Source: Sulfitobacter sp. F26204 (GTDB lineage Bacteria; Pseudomonadota; Alphaproteobacteria; Rhodobacterales; Rhodobacteraceae). Taken from it: 64,000 nucleotides of DNA. Below the pieces are notes generated by a model. It was not told the origin of the DNA, searched no databases, and saw nothing but the letters and a program-made list of their open reading frames with translations. Below, one piece after another: positions 48,690-58,648 of this stretch (position 1 is its first letter; each line of letters starts with the position of its first letter). The translations under genes and the position numbers were made by a program. The stretch is taken from positions 620,001 to 684,000 of the forward strand of contig NZ_JAPMLQ010000002.1 of assembly GCF_026410305.1 (NCBI RefSeq). Reading direction: 5' to 3'.

Positions 48690-48941
48690 ATGACGTTGAT
48701 TTGGCTTTGTATTCTGTGGGTTTTCGCCTCTGCTGGCGTCGCGATGCTACCCATGCGGCAACAGTATGTTCCGGGGGTTATTTTGCTATTGGCCGCTCCG
48801 GTCCTGATTGTGATGATTGCCATTCAGGTGGGATGGTTCATGGCCTTGCTGGGCTTGGCTGCCTTCGTGTCGATGTTCCGTAATCCGCTGATGTTCCTAT
48901 GGGCAAAACTGCGCGGGCAGAACCCGCAGGTGCCACAATGA
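48690..48941 (+). CDS. DUF2484 small membrane protein, copy 1
   Basis: An 83-residue protein with two or three hydrophobic segments (residues about 2-18, 28-48 and 50-65) and a basic tail. It fits DUF2484, a family known to me only from Rhodobacteraceae dcw clusters and without a known function. Its stop overlaps the start of the next gene (ATGA). A role in the membrane near the murein machinery is inference from location. Confidence 0.8.
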   Translation: MTLIWLCILWVFASAGVAMLPMRQQYVPGVILLLAAPVLIVMIAIQVGWFMALLGLAAFVSMFRNPLMFLWAKLRGQNPQVPQ

Positions 48942-49204
48942 GCCTGTCCCTCACGCTTGCCTGCCTTTGGGCGGTTTTTGCCAATGTTCTGGCCATGACA
49001 CCAAGTAAGGATCAGCATTGGCGCAACGCTTATTTTCTGATTGCTGTGGGCGTTCCCATGGTGGGTTATGTGACGATGCAGCACGGCCCCTGGGTCGGTT
49101 TGCTGGTCCTTGCTGCGGGCTGTTCGATCCTGCGCTGGCCGGTGATCTATTTCGGCCGCTGGCTACGGCGACAGTTTGCCGGGCTGAGCGGGCGCGTTGA
49201 ATGA
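48938..49204 (+). CDS. DUF2484 small membrane protein, copy 2
   Basis: An 88-residue paralogue of the preceding protein: both start with a Leu-rich helix containing LWxxFA, share the P-motif before a membrane segment (TPSKDQHWRNAYFLIAVGVP here, LPMRQQYVPGVILLLAAPVL there) and end with FRNP/LRWPVIYFGRWLR-type basic sequence. It begins in the stop of copy 1 and its own stop overlaps the next gene, so all three are coupled. Confidence 0.78.
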   Translation: MSLSLTLACLWAVFANVLAMTPSKDQHWRNAYFLIAVGVPMVGYVTMQHGPWVGLLVLAAGCSILRWPVIYFGRWLRRQFAGLSGRVE

Positions 49205-49491
49205 ACGGTATGATTGGCACCATTGTCGGGCTATTCGCATTCTGGATGGCGGCCTGTTGCTTTTGTGGTTTCAAGAAGCGCTTTGTCGCGTTTCTGGCCG
49301 TAGGATTTACCGGATTGGCAGCCAATATGGCCTGGATGGTGTTTGGCCTGAAGGCCGATCCCCTTGAAGACAACCTGTTGATTGCCCAGACTGCGGCAGC
49401 GATATATGCCCTCAGTGCCTTTGGGATTGGTTTGTTTCTGGCGCGGGTGCGCCGCCTCTGGAGCGAGAGCCGCATTACATCCAAGGATTGA
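49201..49491 (+). CDS. Small membrane protein of the murC-murB interval
   Basis: A 96-residue protein with about three hydrophobic segments (residues 5-22, 28-48 and 63-83), a cysteine cluster AACCFCGF and a basic C-terminus. I do not recognise a family. It overlaps the second DUF2484 gene by 4 bases and is 113 bases upstream of murB, so it is the third member of a coupled trio. Confidence 0.72.
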   Translation: MNGMIGTIVGLFAFWMAACCFCGFKKRFVAFLAVGFTGLAANMAWMVFGLKADPLEDNLLIAQTAAAIYALSAFGIGLFLARVRRLWSESRITSKD

Positions 49492-49604
49492 TCGCTAGCC
49501 TCAGTTGTGCCTTGCGCCGATCGCCCGCTTGCGCATTGCCTGCATCCTTGCCGGGGGCGTTTCGCGGCGGTAAAGGTCGGAATTCCTAACTGAAAGCGGA
49601 CAAT

Positions 49605-50576
49605 ATGAACCAGAAACGCAGGGTGCCGCAGGCCGACATGCCAATACCACGCGGCAGGTTGACGCCAGATCGCCCGCTGAACGATCTGACCTGGTTGCGT
49701 GTGGGGGGCACGGCGGATTATCTGTTTCAACCCAGCGATCTGGGTGATTTACGCGATTTCCTGCGGAATTTGCCAGATGAGGTTACCGTTTTCCCTATGG
49801 GTGTGGGCAGCAATCTGATCGTGCGCGACGGTGGTTTGCGGGCTGTGGTGATCCGACTGGGCCGCGGATTCAATCAAATCGAGATCGAGGGCGGGCATGT
49901 CACTGCTGGCGCAGCAGCACTGGACGCGCATGTGGCCCGCAAGGCGGCGGATGCGGGCCTGGACCTCACGTTTTTACGTACAATTCCCGGCAGCATTGGC
50001 GGGGCTTTGCGGATGAATGCGGGATGCTATGGCAGCTATACGGCGGATTGTTTTGTCTCGGCCCAGGTGGTTTTGCGCGATGGGTCACTGGTGACCGTCA
50101 CTGGCGATGATCTGGATTTCGCCTATCGTCAAAGCAACTTGGCAGATCAGGCCGTGATCGTTTCGGCCACCTTTGCACCCCCGCCGGGGGAGGCATCCGA
50201 GTTGCATGCGCGCATGCAGGACCAGTTGCGCAAACGCGATGAGACTCAGCCGACCAAAGACCGCAGCGCAGGCAGCACCTTTCGCAATCCTGCCGGATTT
50301 TCCTCAACGGGCAAGGCCGATGATGTGCATGATCTCAAGGCCTGGAAGGTCATCGACAATGCCGGTATGCGCGGCGCGACCCGAGGTGGGGCACAGATGT
50401 CGCCGAAACATTCCAATTTCCTGATCAACACGGGTGGCGCAAGTGCCGCGGATCTCGAAGGATTGGGAGAAGAGGTGCGAAAAAAGGTTTACGATTCCAG
50501 TGGGATCAGGCTAGAGTGGGAAATCATGCGCGTCGGTGAATATGGCGATGTCGAAGGTGATGATCCAAAGACGTAA
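49605..50576 (+). CDS. murB: UDP-N-acetylenolpyruvoylglucosamine reductase
   Basis: MurB reduces UDP-GlcNAc-enolpyruvate to UDP-MurNAc with FAD and NADPH. The FAD domain has [22 protein letters not shown] and [15 protein letters not shown]; the catalytic serine is in [10 protein letters not shown]. The length is 323 residues. The first 30 residues before LTWLRVGG are basic and Pro-rich; a later ATG at 49638 is also possible. Confidence 0.96.
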   Translation: MNQKRRVPQADMPIPRGRLTPDRPLNDLTWLRVGGTADYLFQPSDLGDLRDFLRNLPDEVTVFPMGVGSNLIVRDGGLRAVVIRLGRGFNQIEIEGGHVTAGAAALDAHVARKAADAGLDLTFLRTIPGSIGGALRMNAGCYGSYTADCFVSAQVVLRDGSLVTVTGDDLDFAYRQSNLADQAVIVSATFAPPPGEASELHARMQDQLRKRDETQPTKDRSAGSTFRNPAGFSSTGKADDVHDLKAWKVIDNAGMRGATRGGAQMSPKHSNFLINTGGASAADLEGLGEEVRKKVYDSSGIRLEWEIMRVGEYGDVEGDDPKT

Positions 50577-50642
50577 ACAAGACCGATAAACGGTCAAGAT
50601 CAAGAATAAGGGCCGCAAAAGGTCCGGGTAAAGGCAGTAATA

Positions 50643-51566
50643 GTGGGTAAGTCGAGCAGGCAAACCCCGACAGTAGCGGTGTTAATGGGCGGTCCCTCGG
50701 CTGAGCGCGAGGTGTCGTTGAGTTCAGGTAGGGCCTGTGCAGCCGCGCTGCGGGAAAAAGGCGGGTATAAAGTGGTCGAGGTCGACGCAGGCCCCGACCT
50801 TTGTGCCGTTTTAACGGAATTGAAACCGGATGCCGTCCTGAACTGCCTGCATGGTCGTTGGGGCGAAGATGGCTGTGTGCAGGGTTTGCTTGAGTGGATG
50901 CGCATTCCCTACAGTCACTCCGGTGTGCTGGCTTCGGCGCTGGCCATGGACAAACAACGCACCAAAGAAGTCTATCGTGCGCATGGTTTGCCCGTTGTTG
51001 ACAGTGTTATCGCTGCAGCATCGGATGTGCGGGCAGGGCATGTGATGCCGCCACCCTATGTGGTCAAGCCGAGCAACGAAGGATCCTCAGTCGGTGTCTA
51101 TTTGGTGAACGAAGTCGCCAACGGGCCACCGCAATTGGAGGACAGCATGCCCGATGAAGTCATGGTCGAGGCTTTTGTACCAGGGCGCGAATTGACCGCA
51201 TCCGTGATGGGCGACCGTGCCCTGACTGTAACGGACATCATTACCACCGGCTGGTATGATTATGACGCAAAGTACAAAGAAGGTGGGTCTGCGCACGTTT
51301 TACCCGCCGATATTCCCCGGGAATTGTTCGATTTGTGCATGAAGTACGCATTGACCGCGCATCGTGCATTGGGCTGCCGCGGCATCAGCCGTACAGATTT
51401 CCGTTGGGATGAAACGCGCGGCGCGGCTGGTCTGTTCCTGCTGGAGACCAATACCCAGCCGGGCATGACGGCGACGTCGCTTTCGCCGGAACAAGGTCAG
51501 TTCTGTGGCGTATCCTTCCCGGATCTCTGTGCCTGGATGGTAGAGGATGCCTCATGCGATCGTTGA
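50643..51566 (+). CDS. ddl: D-alanine--D-alanine ligase
   Basis: Ddl makes the D-Ala-D-Ala dipeptide used by MurF. The ATP-grasp signatures [46 protein letters not shown] and [15 protein letters not shown] are all there in 307 residues. Translation begins at GTG 50643, the only start compatible with the conserved N-terminus. The 3' end overlaps ftsQ by 13 bases. Confidence 0.97.
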   Translation: MGKSSRQTPTVAVLMGGPSAEREVSLSSGRACAAALREKGGYKVVEVDAGPDLCAVLTELKPDAVLNCLHGRWGEDGCVQGLLEWMRIPYSHSGVLASALAMDKQRTKEVYRAHGLPVVDSVIAAASDVRAGHVMPPPYVVKPSNEGSSVGVYLVNEVANGPPQLEDSMPDEVMVEAFVPGRELTASVMGDRALTVTDIITTGWYDYDAKYKEGGSAHVLPADIPRELFDLCMKYALTAHRALGCRGISRTDFRWDETRGAAGLFLLETNTQPGMTATSLSPEQGQFCGVSFPDLCAWMVEDASCDR

Positions 51567-52423
51567 TCATGCGCAAAAAGCCGATGAAGTCCGACCCGGC
51601 ACCTTCACGCTGGGCCTGGCGGATGCAACGGTTGATGCTGACACCTGGTTTCCGTCTTGCCTTGCGGGCAGGGGTGCCGTTTTGTCTGACCCTCATGGCA
51701 GGGACGATTTACCTGTCGGATGAAGGGCGGCGCAACGCAATCACTCAGGCTGTTGCCGATGCACGTGCAAGCATCGAGGAACGACCGGAATTTATGGTCA
51801 AGTTGATGGCGATCGACGGTGCCGAGGGGGCCTTGGCCGCAGAAATCCGCAATGTTCTGCCGCTGGAGTTTCCACAAAGCTCCTTCGATCTGGATCTTTC
51901 CGAGTTGCGCAGCAAGATCACGGCCTTGTCCGGTGTGCGCACTGCCAATGTACGCATCAAGCCCGGTGGCATCCTGCATGTGGACGTTGTGCGGCGGATT
52001 CCCGTGGCCATATGGCGCAATGACGACGGGTTGGTGCTGCTTGATGCGGGCGGCGCCTATGTCGCTGATGTAAATGCCCGTGCCGATTTTCCAGACTTGC
52101 CGTTGATTGCAGGAGAGGGGGCCGCACGTCACGTCCCCGAGGCGCTGACCTTGATACATGCGGCGGATGCTCTGGGTGATCGGGTGCGTGGTGTCGTACG
52201 CATGGGGGACAGACGGTGGGATGTCGTGTTGGACCGCGAACAGCGGATCCTGCTCCCCGAGGATCAACCCTTGCCCGCCCTTGAGCGGGTCATCGCCCTC
52301 GAGCGCGCCCAGGAGGTGCTGAGCCGCGATGTGATCATGGTGGATATGCGGCATAGCCAGCGTCCAACGATCCGGATGAACCCGGAAGCGAATGAAGCCT
52401 GGTGGCAGGTCAAAATAAAATAA
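51554..52423 (+). CDS. ftsQ: Cell division protein FtsQ
   Basis: FtsQ is a bitopic protein that links FtsBL to the divisome. The 289 residues have a basic cytoplasmic N-terminus, one membrane segment near 35-53, then a POTRA domain (residues about 75-145; [14 protein letters not shown]...[18 protein letters not shown]) and the FtsQ beta domain. It overlaps ddl upstream. Confidence 0.92.
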   Translation: MRSLIMRKKPMKSDPAPSRWAWRMQRLMLTPGFRLALRAGVPFCLTLMAGTIYLSDEGRRNAITQAVADARASIEERPEFMVKLMAIDGAEGALAAEIRNVLPLEFPQSSFDLDLSELRSKITALSGVRTANVRIKPGGILHVDVVRRIPVAIWRNDDGLVLLDAGGAYVADVNARADFPDLPLIAGEGAARHVPEALTLIHAADALGDRVRGVVRMGDRRWDVVLDREQRILLPEDQPLPALERVIALERAQEVLSRDVIMVDMRHSQRPTIRMNPEANEAWWQVKIK

Positions 52424-52458
52424 AGGCTGGTAAACAGCCGGGCAGTGAAGGCAAAGCG

Positions 52459-53796
52459 ATGATGAACGATCTATACCAAAGCCAGCGATCAATGCGTCAT
52501 ATGCGCAAGGTCGCCATGCAACGCGGAGTCGTGGCGATTCTGGATGTGGGCAGTTCCAAGATTGCCTGTCTGGTATTGCGCTTTGATGGCGGAGATTTGA
52601 CAGGCGAAGAAGGCACGATAGGATCCTTGGCCGGTCAGTCGGGTTTTCGGGTGATCGGGGCGGCGACAACCCGTTCGCGTGGGGTGAGATACGGCGAGAT
52701 CAACGCCATGGGGGAAACGGAACGGGCGATCCGCACTGCGTTGCAGGCCGCACAGAAAATGGCCGGGATCCGAGTGGATCAGGTGATTGCATGTTTCTCA
52801 GGAGCGGAACCGCGCAGTTATGGGCTGGATGCCCATATCGACCTGGATGGCGAAACCGTGACCGAGGATGACGTGGCCCGTGTGCTTGCTGAATGTGATG
52901 TGCCCGAATACGGCGAAGGACGCGAAGTACTGCATGCCCAGCCGGTGAACTTTGCACTGGATCACCGTTCGGGTCTGTCAGACCCGCGCGGGCAGATGGG
53001 ACAATCCTTGTCGGTTGACATGCACATGCTGACCGTTGATGCCCCCGCCGTGCAGCATCTCGCCCATTGTATCAAGCGCTGCGACCTGGAACTGGCGGGC
53101 ATTGCATCCTCCGCTTATGCCTCCGGCATTTCCTCGCTGGTCGAGGATGAACAGGAGTTGGGTGCCGCCTGTATCGACATGGGGGGCGGAACGACGGGCG
53201 TTTCGATCTTTATCAAGAAACACATGATCTATGCGGACACGGTGCGCATGGGCGGTGATCATGTGACACAGGACATTTCGCTGGGACTGCAAGTGCCGAC
53301 CGCGAATGCAGAGCGGATCAAGACCTTCTATGGGGGTGTGCATGCGACGGGCATGGACGATCGCGAAATGATCGAGATTGGTCGCGATACCGGAGACTAC
53401 GAACACGACCGACGCACCGCCAGCCGCGCGGAACTGATCGGCATCATGCGGCCCCGGGTCGAAGAGATTTTGGAAGAAGTCCGCGTGCGTCTGGATGCAG
53501 CGGGCTTTGATCATTTGCCAAGCCAGCAAATCGTTCTGACAGGGGGGGGCAGCCAGATCCCCGGTTTGGATGGTCTGGCCAGCAAGATTCTGGGCCAGCA
53601 GGTGCGCCTGGGGCGCCCCTTGCGCGTGCATGGCTTGCCGCAAGCAGCGACAGGGCCAAGCTTTGCCTCCGCCGTGGGTCTGTCCCTGTTCGCAGCGCAT
53701 CCGCAGGACGAATGGTGGGACTTTGATATTCCAGCCGACAAATATCCGTCGCGGTCACTGAAGCGGGCGGTGAAGTGGTTCAAGGATAACTGGTAA
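52459..53796 (+). CDS. ftsA: Cell division protein FtsA
   Basis: FtsA is the actin-like ATPase that tethers FtsZ to the membrane. The 445 residues show the phosphate-1 loop AILDVGSSKIACLVL, an SHS2-type 1C subdomain near CFSGAEPRSYGLDAHI, phosphate-2 CIDMGGGTTGVSIF and the adenosine motif LTGGGSQIPGLDGLA; the C-terminal SLKRAVKWFKDNW is the amphipathic membrane helix. The start is one of two adjacent ATG codons (52459 or 52462) behind GAAGG. An open frame reaching back to 52402 overlaps ftsQ and is not family-like. Confidence 0.95.
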   Translation: MMNDLYQSQRSMRHMRKVAMQRGVVAILDVGSSKIACLVLRFDGGDLTGEEGTIGSLAGQSGFRVIGAATTRSRGVRYGEINAMGETERAIRTALQAAQKMAGIRVDQVIACFSGAEPRSYGLDAHIDLDGETVTEDDVARVLAECDVPEYGEGREVLHAQPVNFALDHRSGLSDPRGQMGQSLSVDMHMLTVDAPAVQHLAHCIKRCDLELAGIASSAYASGISSLVEDEQELGAACIDMGGGTTGVSIFIKKHMIYADTVRMGGDHVTQDISLGLQVPTANAERIKTFYGGVHATGMDDREMIEIGRDTGDYEHDRRTASRAELIGIMRPRVEEILEEVRVRLDAAGFDHLPSQQIVLTGGGSQIPGLDGLASKILGQQVRLGRPLRVHGLPQAATGPSFASAVGLSLFAAHPQDEWWDFDIPADKYPSRSLKRAVKWFKDNW

Positions 53797-53858
53797 TCCG
53801 CCTCACCCTGTTTGCAACCCGGCGGCGGGGACGCCAGGTCTTTGCCGTATCTTGTGCT

Positions 53859-54299
53859 TTAGTATTGCCAGGATTGCAGGAGTTTTTCCCGCGGCTTGTG
53901 GCGCGCTTGGTAGAGGTATCTCGCCCATAGAACGAATACAGGGGTGAGCAGCCCCGCTTCGATCTGGATATGATCGCTTAATCGGCTGCCGGTAGCAGTT
54001 TCTGTTACCGACAGGGTATGATGCCAACTTTTGACACCTGCGCCCTGTTCAGACGCCTGCATGACCCTCCGGTCATCGTCGCATTCCAATATTTCTATGA
54101 CATAGGGCTGAGCGGGCAATCTGCCGAACAAGGAGACCATGATTTCCAGTTTCTGACCGGTTCTGGCTCTGCCTGACGGCAATCCCTGGAAGACAGTGAG
54201 CCCTTGCATGATTTCGGCAAGGGCATCGTAACTCGTCGCAACCGCCCATAGGCGTTCGGGAGCCACGGCATAATCATTTTCTATGTGAACGGTTCTCAT
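53859..54299 (-). CDS. SRPBCC-family (START-like) protein
   Basis: The 146-residue protein has the SRPBCC pattern: VHIENDYAVAPERLWAVATSYDALAEIMQGL at the N-terminus, alternating beta strands, and a C-terminal long helix (residues about 118-140). Members bind hydrophobic ligands or act as polyketide cyclases; no ligand can be named. It lies between ftsA and ftsZ on the opposite strand, converging on ftsA. Confidence 0.7.
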   Translation of the reverse strand: MRTVHIENDYAVAPERLWAVATSYDALAEIMQGLTVFQGLPSGRARTGQKLEIMVSLFGRLPAQPYVIEILECDDDRRVMQASEQGAGVKSWHHTLSVTETATGSRLSDHIQIEAGLLTPVFVLWARYLYQARHKPREKLLQSWQY

Positions 54300-54721
54300 G
54301 GGGTTGCTTGTTCCGAATGGTCTCAGGGTTCATCTTTGAACTGTGTGAATACATACTGGATCATATGGCAATTCTGCGTGACAGCACGTGTAGATTGTCG
54401 TATCTTTCCTGCAATCGCTACGGTCACCATAAGGCCAATCAAACAAGCGGGCGCGGGTCGAGCAGGCCACGTTAAATTACTGAGTCGTTTCTGCGCCGCC
54501 TTGCGGCGTCCGATGCTGTTCGTCTTGTGGTCAACTGTCGAGGTTGCCCTAGATTTATACCTCTAGGCGAAATATCGCGTGAATTGGGTGTAGAAATCGC
54601 CATATTTGGTGTCAAAATAGTGTTTTTAGGGTGACGTTGTGGTTCTGTGCCGTTAATGTCACGTAAATATATGACGTAAAGTGCCCGTGGGACGTGGGCT
54701 AAATCAACAGGCGGACAGCAC
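54300..54721. promoter_or_regulatory. Non-coding region upstream of ftsZ
   Basis: This 422-base region separates the reversed SRPBCC gene from ftsZ and must carry the ftsZ promoter. It becomes AT-rich toward ftsZ. At 54653-54667 TTAA-(7)-TAAA matches the CtrA box TTAA-N7-TTAA in seven of eight positions. A short open frame at 54285-54566 has no family resemblance. Confidence 0.45.
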
Positions 54722-56371
54722 ATGACACTTAATCTTTCGATGCCCGGTCAAGAAGACCTAAAGCCACGGATCACCGTTTTTGGTGTTGGTGGTGCCGGTG
54801 GTAATGCGGTCAATAATATGATCGAAAAACAACTGGATGGCGTTGATTTTGTTGTCGCCAATACCGATGCACAGGCGCTGCAACAAGCCAAATCGGAAAA
54901 CCGCGTCCAATTGGGCATCAAGGTTACCGAGGGTCTGGGCGCGGGGGCGCGAGCCTCGGTTGGGGCCGCTGCTGCCGAAGAATCAATTGAACAGATCGTC
55001 GATCACCTGGCAGGTGCACATATGTGCTTTATCACTGCTGGCATGGGTGGGGGCACCGGTACAGGTGCCGCGCCAATCATTGCGCAGGCCGCTCGCGAGT
55101 TGGGTGTGCTGACCGTTGGTGTCGTGACCAAACCCTTCCAGTTCGAAGGTGCCAAACGCATGCGTCAGGCCGAAGAGGGTGTCGAAGCGCTGCAAAAGGT
55201 TGTCGATACGCTGATCATCATTCCGAACCAGAATCTGTTCCGTCTGGCAAATGAAAAGACAACATTCACCGAAGCCTTTTCGATGGCCGACGATGTTCTC
55301 TATCAGGGCGTGAAGGGTGTGACCGATCTTATGGTCCGTCCCGGCCTGATCAACCTTGATTTTGCCGACGTGCGCGCTGTCATGGACGAAATGGGCAAGG
55401 CGATGATGGGCACCGGTGAGGCCGAGGGCGAAGATCGCGCGGTTCAGGCCGCCGAAAAGGCAATCGCGAATCCGCTGCTGGACGAAATCAGCCTGCGCGG
55501 TGCCAAGGGTGTGCTGATCAATATTACAGGTGGCCATGATCTGACCTTGTTCGAGCTTGACGAGGCGGCCAACCGCATTCGCGAAGAAGTCGATCCAGAG
55601 GCGAACATCATTGTCGGCTCCACATTGGACGAGGATATCGGCGGCATGATGCGCGTCAGCGTTGTCGCGACGGGTATTGATGCGATGGATGTGAACACTG
55701 AAATGCCAGTACCGCGCCGCTCCATGAGCCAGCCACTGCCTCAGCAAACAACCGATGCTCCCGCCGCGGCAGTCGCAGCCTCCGTTTCAGCCCCTGTTGC
55801 CACTGAAGAGAAAGAAGAGCAGGCACCCCTGTTCGAAGACATGGATGTGCAAAAGGTCGCTGCTCAGGAACAGGCTGAAGATATTTTTGCTGAAGATTCA
55901 TCGGATGCCGACGATTTGCCACCACCGGCCTATCAGCCGCAGGTTGCCGCGTTTGAACCGCGCCGCGAAGAAGACATCGAAGCAAAACCGGATTCCTTTG
56001 TTGCACCACGCGCACCGGCCCCCGGCACACCTTCCCCCGAAGCGCTGGCGCGCCTGCGTGCCGCAGCCCAGAAAAGCAACGGTGCTGAGCAGAGCCAGCC
56101 ACAGCAGCAGCGCCCCGATGCCGCAGCTCAAGGACCCGCAGGCGGTCAGGCGGGTGGCGAAAAGCCCCGTTTTGGCATCAATTCACTGATCAACCGGATG
56201 ACAGGTCATGCCGAAGGTGAGGGCCAGTCACAGCAACGCCCAGCCCGTCAGCAACCGCCCGTCCAGCAGCAGCAACCACGTGTTGCCGCCGCACCGCAAT
56301 CGGTTCAAGAGCCGGACCCGGAACAGGAACGCATTGAAATCCCGGCATTCCTGCGCCGTCAAGCGAACTAA
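54722..56371 (+). CDS. ftsZ: Cell division protein FtsZ
   Basis: FtsZ is the tubulin-like GTPase that forms the Z ring. Residues 1-320 are the GTPase core with [15 protein letters not shown] and the tubulin signature [11 protein letters not shown]; then follows a long Ala/Pro/Gln/Glu-rich linker of about 210 residues and the C-terminal peptide [14 protein letters not shown] that binds FtsA. The total of 549 residues is typical for Rhodobacterales rather than the 380-residue gamma-proteobacterial form. A strong terminator follows the stop. Confidence 0.98.
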   Translation: MTLNLSMPGQEDLKPRITVFGVGGAGGNAVNNMIEKQLDGVDFVVANTDAQALQQAKSENRVQLGIKVTEGLGAGARASVGAAAAEESIEQIVDHLAGAHMCFITAGMGGGTGTGAAPIIAQAARELGVLTVGVVTKPFQFEGAKRMRQAEEGVEALQKVVDTLIIIPNQNLFRLANEKTTFTEAFSMADDVLYQGVKGVTDLMVRPGLINLDFADVRAVMDEMGKAMMGTGEAEGEDRAVQAAEKAIANPLLDEISLRGAKGVLINITGGHDLTLFELDEAANRIREEVDPEANIIVGSTLDEDIGGMMRVSVVATGIDAMDVNTEMPVPRRSMSQPLPQQTTDAPAAAVAASVSAPVATEEKEEQAPLFEDMDVQKVAAQEQAEDIFAEDSSDADDLPPPAYQPQVAAFEPRREEDIEAKPDSFVAPRAPAPGTPSPEALARLRAAAQKSNGAEQSQPQQQRPDAAAQGPAGGQAGGEKPRFGINSLINRMTGHAEGEGQSQQRPARQQPPVQQQQPRVAAAPQSVQEPDPEQERIEIPAFLRRQAN

Positions 56372-56394
56372 TTCGTTCAAAACCGTTACAATTT

Positions 56395-56419
56395 GGACCG
56401 CCTTCGGGCGGTCCTTTTT
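56395..56419 (+). terminator. Rho-independent terminator of ftsZ
   Basis: GGACCGCC-TTCG-GGCGGTCC forms a perfect 8-bp stem with a stable TTCG tetraloop and is followed by five T residues. It begins 23 bases after the ftsZ stop, so lpxC is likely transcribed from its own promoter. Confidence 0.92.
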
Positions 56420-56575
56420 CTTTTGATTACAGGCAATTGGGTGCTGATCGGCGTCATTGTGCCCATTTGTTACAGCCATGTTTCAGTCGGTTGCAAAGTT
56501 TGAGTTGAGTGCAGCAACAGCAGCGCATAGGTCATACTCAACTTAGACTATGTTCTATGAAACCGGGGTTAATGC

Positions 56576-57499
56576 GTGCAGACAACTATCAAATCACCGA
56601 TCAGTTTCGGCGGCAAAGGCCTGCATTCAGGTGCCCCTGCCACTGTTACAGTTCGCCCTGCAGGCATGCACCATGGTATTTGGTTTTCCCGGACTGACAT
56701 TTCTGTCGGCGACCGGATGATCCCGGCACGTTGGGATGCGGTCAATCGTTCGCCATTGTGCACCAAGATTGAAAATGCTGCAGGTCTTTCTGTTTCGACC
56801 GTCGAACATTTGATGGCGGCGCTCGCGGGCTGCGGTATTCATAACGCTCTGGTTGAAATCGACGGTCCGGAAGTGCCGATTCTCGATGGATCGGCCGTAC
56901 CATTTGTACGTGGTTTCATGCAGCGCGGTATTCGCCAGCTTGCCGCGCCTGTGATGGCTTTCGAAGTTTTGCAGACTGTCAGTGTCTCCGAAGGCGATGC
57001 AACAGCGACCATTTCCCCTTCCGATACGTTGCGGATCGATTTTGAAATTGATTTTGTCGATGCCGCTATCGGGCATCAGGCCAAGTCGTTGGTGATGAAC
57101 AACGGGTCTTTTGCCCGTGAATTGTGCGACAGTCGTACATTCTGTCGTCAGGCGGATGTTGATGCAATGCAGGCCAATGGCCTTGCGCTGGGCGGGAACT
57201 CTGGCGAAAATGCGGTGGTCTTTGACGGTGACACCGTGGTCAGCCCCGGCGGCTTGCGCCACGCGGATGAACCTGTGCGTCACAAGATGCTGGATGCTCT
57301 GGGCGATCTGGCTCTGGCAGGGGCACCATTGCTGGGACATTATACCGGTCTGCGTGCAGGACATTCGCTCACCAACACCTTGTTGCGCAAATTGTTTGCA
57401 ACACCTGGCGCGGTGCGTCTGATTGAATGTGATGCCGCCATGGCGCAGCGTCTTCCTGGGTATGGTCTGGTGTGGGACGAAGTCCCGCAGGTCGCATAA
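56576..57499 (+). CDS. lpxC: UDP-3-O-acyl-N-acetylglucosamine deacetylase
   Basis: LpxC is the zinc enzyme for the committed step of lipid A synthesis. The N-terminus QTTIKSPISFGGKGLHSG, zinc ligand in STVEHLMAAL, and the HKMLDALGDLALAG motif with second histidine and aspartate ligands are clear, and HSLTN carries the catalytic-type histidine. It has 307 residues and starts at GTG 56576. The position after ftsZ is the classic one. Confidence 0.97.
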   Translation: MQTTIKSPISFGGKGLHSGAPATVTVRPAGMHHGIWFSRTDISVGDRMIPARWDAVNRSPLCTKIENAAGLSVSTVEHLMAALAGCGIHNALVEIDGPEVPILDGSAVPFVRGFMQRGIRQLAAPVMAFEVLQTVSVSEGDATATISPSDTLRIDFEIDFVDAAIGHQAKSLVMNNGSFARELCDSRTFCRQADVDAMQANGLALGGNSGENAVVFDGDTVVSPGGLRHADEPVRHKMLDALGDLALAGAPLLGHYTGLRAGHSLTNTLLRKLFATPGAVRLIECDAAMAQRLPGYGLVWDEVPQVA

Positions 57500-57697
57500 C
57501 CCTCTGCCTTGGCCTGTCGGGGCCGGCAATCAACCCGTTTTTGTACCATTCTGCTGCTGGATGTACCTGTGACGCTCGGGTTCGCACTTGATGATTTGTT
57601 CGGATCGTGGTCAGAAGCATTGCAATCGGCGTTTTGCATTGCAGATTAATGTGCTAGCAAGAGCGCAAGATAGGTTGCAAAGACCAAAGGTGTGACG

Positions 57698-58612
57698 ATG
57701 CGAATGGTGCAGGCAAGACAGGCAACACTGGCAAAGCTGTTAGGCGGATTGGCGGCGCGCAAGCGTTTGGTGGGTGCAATTGTTGTGGTGGCCAGCCTTG
57801 CCGCATGTGGCGGCAATCGCAACGCGGGACTGGTGGGAGGGAGCCTTTTCAACCCGCAGGATATTCCGCTTGAAACCTATTCGGCCGAACAGATTTTCGA
57901 ACGTGGTGAATACGAGTTGAATCGCCGACAAGCAGGCGAGGCGGCATTTTACTTCTCTGAAATCGAACGGCTTTATCCTTATTCCGATTGGGCCCGACGT
58001 GCCTTGATCATGCAGGCCTTCAGCTATCACCGTGACAAGGATTATCCGAATTCACGCTCTGCCGCGCAACGTTTCATTGATTTTTATCCGGCTGATGATG
58101 ACGCAGCCTATGCGCAATATCTGCTGGCGCTCAGCTATTATGACCAGATTGACGAAGTAGGCCGTGATCAGGGGCTGACCTTTCAGGCGTTGCAGTCGTT
58201 GCGAACGGTGATCGAGAACTATCCAGACAGCGAATATGCAAAATCCGCGATCCTGAAATTCGACCTCGCTTTCGACCACCTTGCAGGTAAAGAGATGGAA
58301 ATCGGGCGGTATTACCTGCGCCGCGATCATTACACGGCGGCAATCAATCGGTTCCGCGTCGTAGTTGAGGATTTCCAGACCACAACCCACACTGCCGAGG
58401 CGCTGCACCGCTTGGTTGAAAGCTATCTGTCGCTGGGTCTGACCAAAGAAGCCCAGACCGCCGGTGCGATACTTGGCCACAACTTCCGCTCAACCGAATG
58501 GTATCAGGACAGTTATAGGCTGCTGACGGGACAAGGGCTTGAGCCTGCGTTCTTCAAGGACAATTGGTTGGCTGCCATGTATCGCCAGACGATCAAAGGC
58601 GAGTGGCTCTAG
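57698..58612 (+). CDS. bamD: Outer membrane assembly lipoprotein BamD
   Basis: BamD is the TPR-type lipoprotein of the BAM complex that inserts beta-barrel proteins in the outer membrane. A signal peptide ends in the lipobox SLAACGG (Cys near residue 37), and TPR-like helices run from about residue 65 (SAEQIFERGEYELNRRQAGEAAFYF) to 240. The 304 residues suit the family. I start at ATG 57698 behind AAAGG; a GTG at 57692 is also possible. Confidence 0.93.
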   Translation: MRMVQARQATLAKLLGGLAARKRLVGAIVVVASLAACGGNRNAGLVGGSLFNPQDIPLETYSAEQIFERGEYELNRRQAGEAAFYFSEIERLYPYSDWARRALIMQAFSYHRDKDYPNSRSAAQRFIDFYPADDDAAYAQYLLALSYYDQIDEVGRDQGLTFQALQSLRTVIENYPDSEYAKSAILKFDLAFDHLAGKEMEIGRYYLRRDHYTAAINRFRVVVEDFQTTTHTAEALHRLVESYLSLGLTKEAQTAGAILGHNFRSTEWYQDSYRLLTGQGLEPAFFKDNWLAAMYRQTIKGEWL

Positions 58613-58648
58613 AATCGGTGGGTTTTGCCCACCCGACGGGACAGACAG

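Noticed and set aside
54285-54566. 93-codon open frame upstream of ftsZ
   Set aside because: Sequence is Cys/Arg-rich and unlike a protein family; it starts inside the reversed SRPBCC gene.
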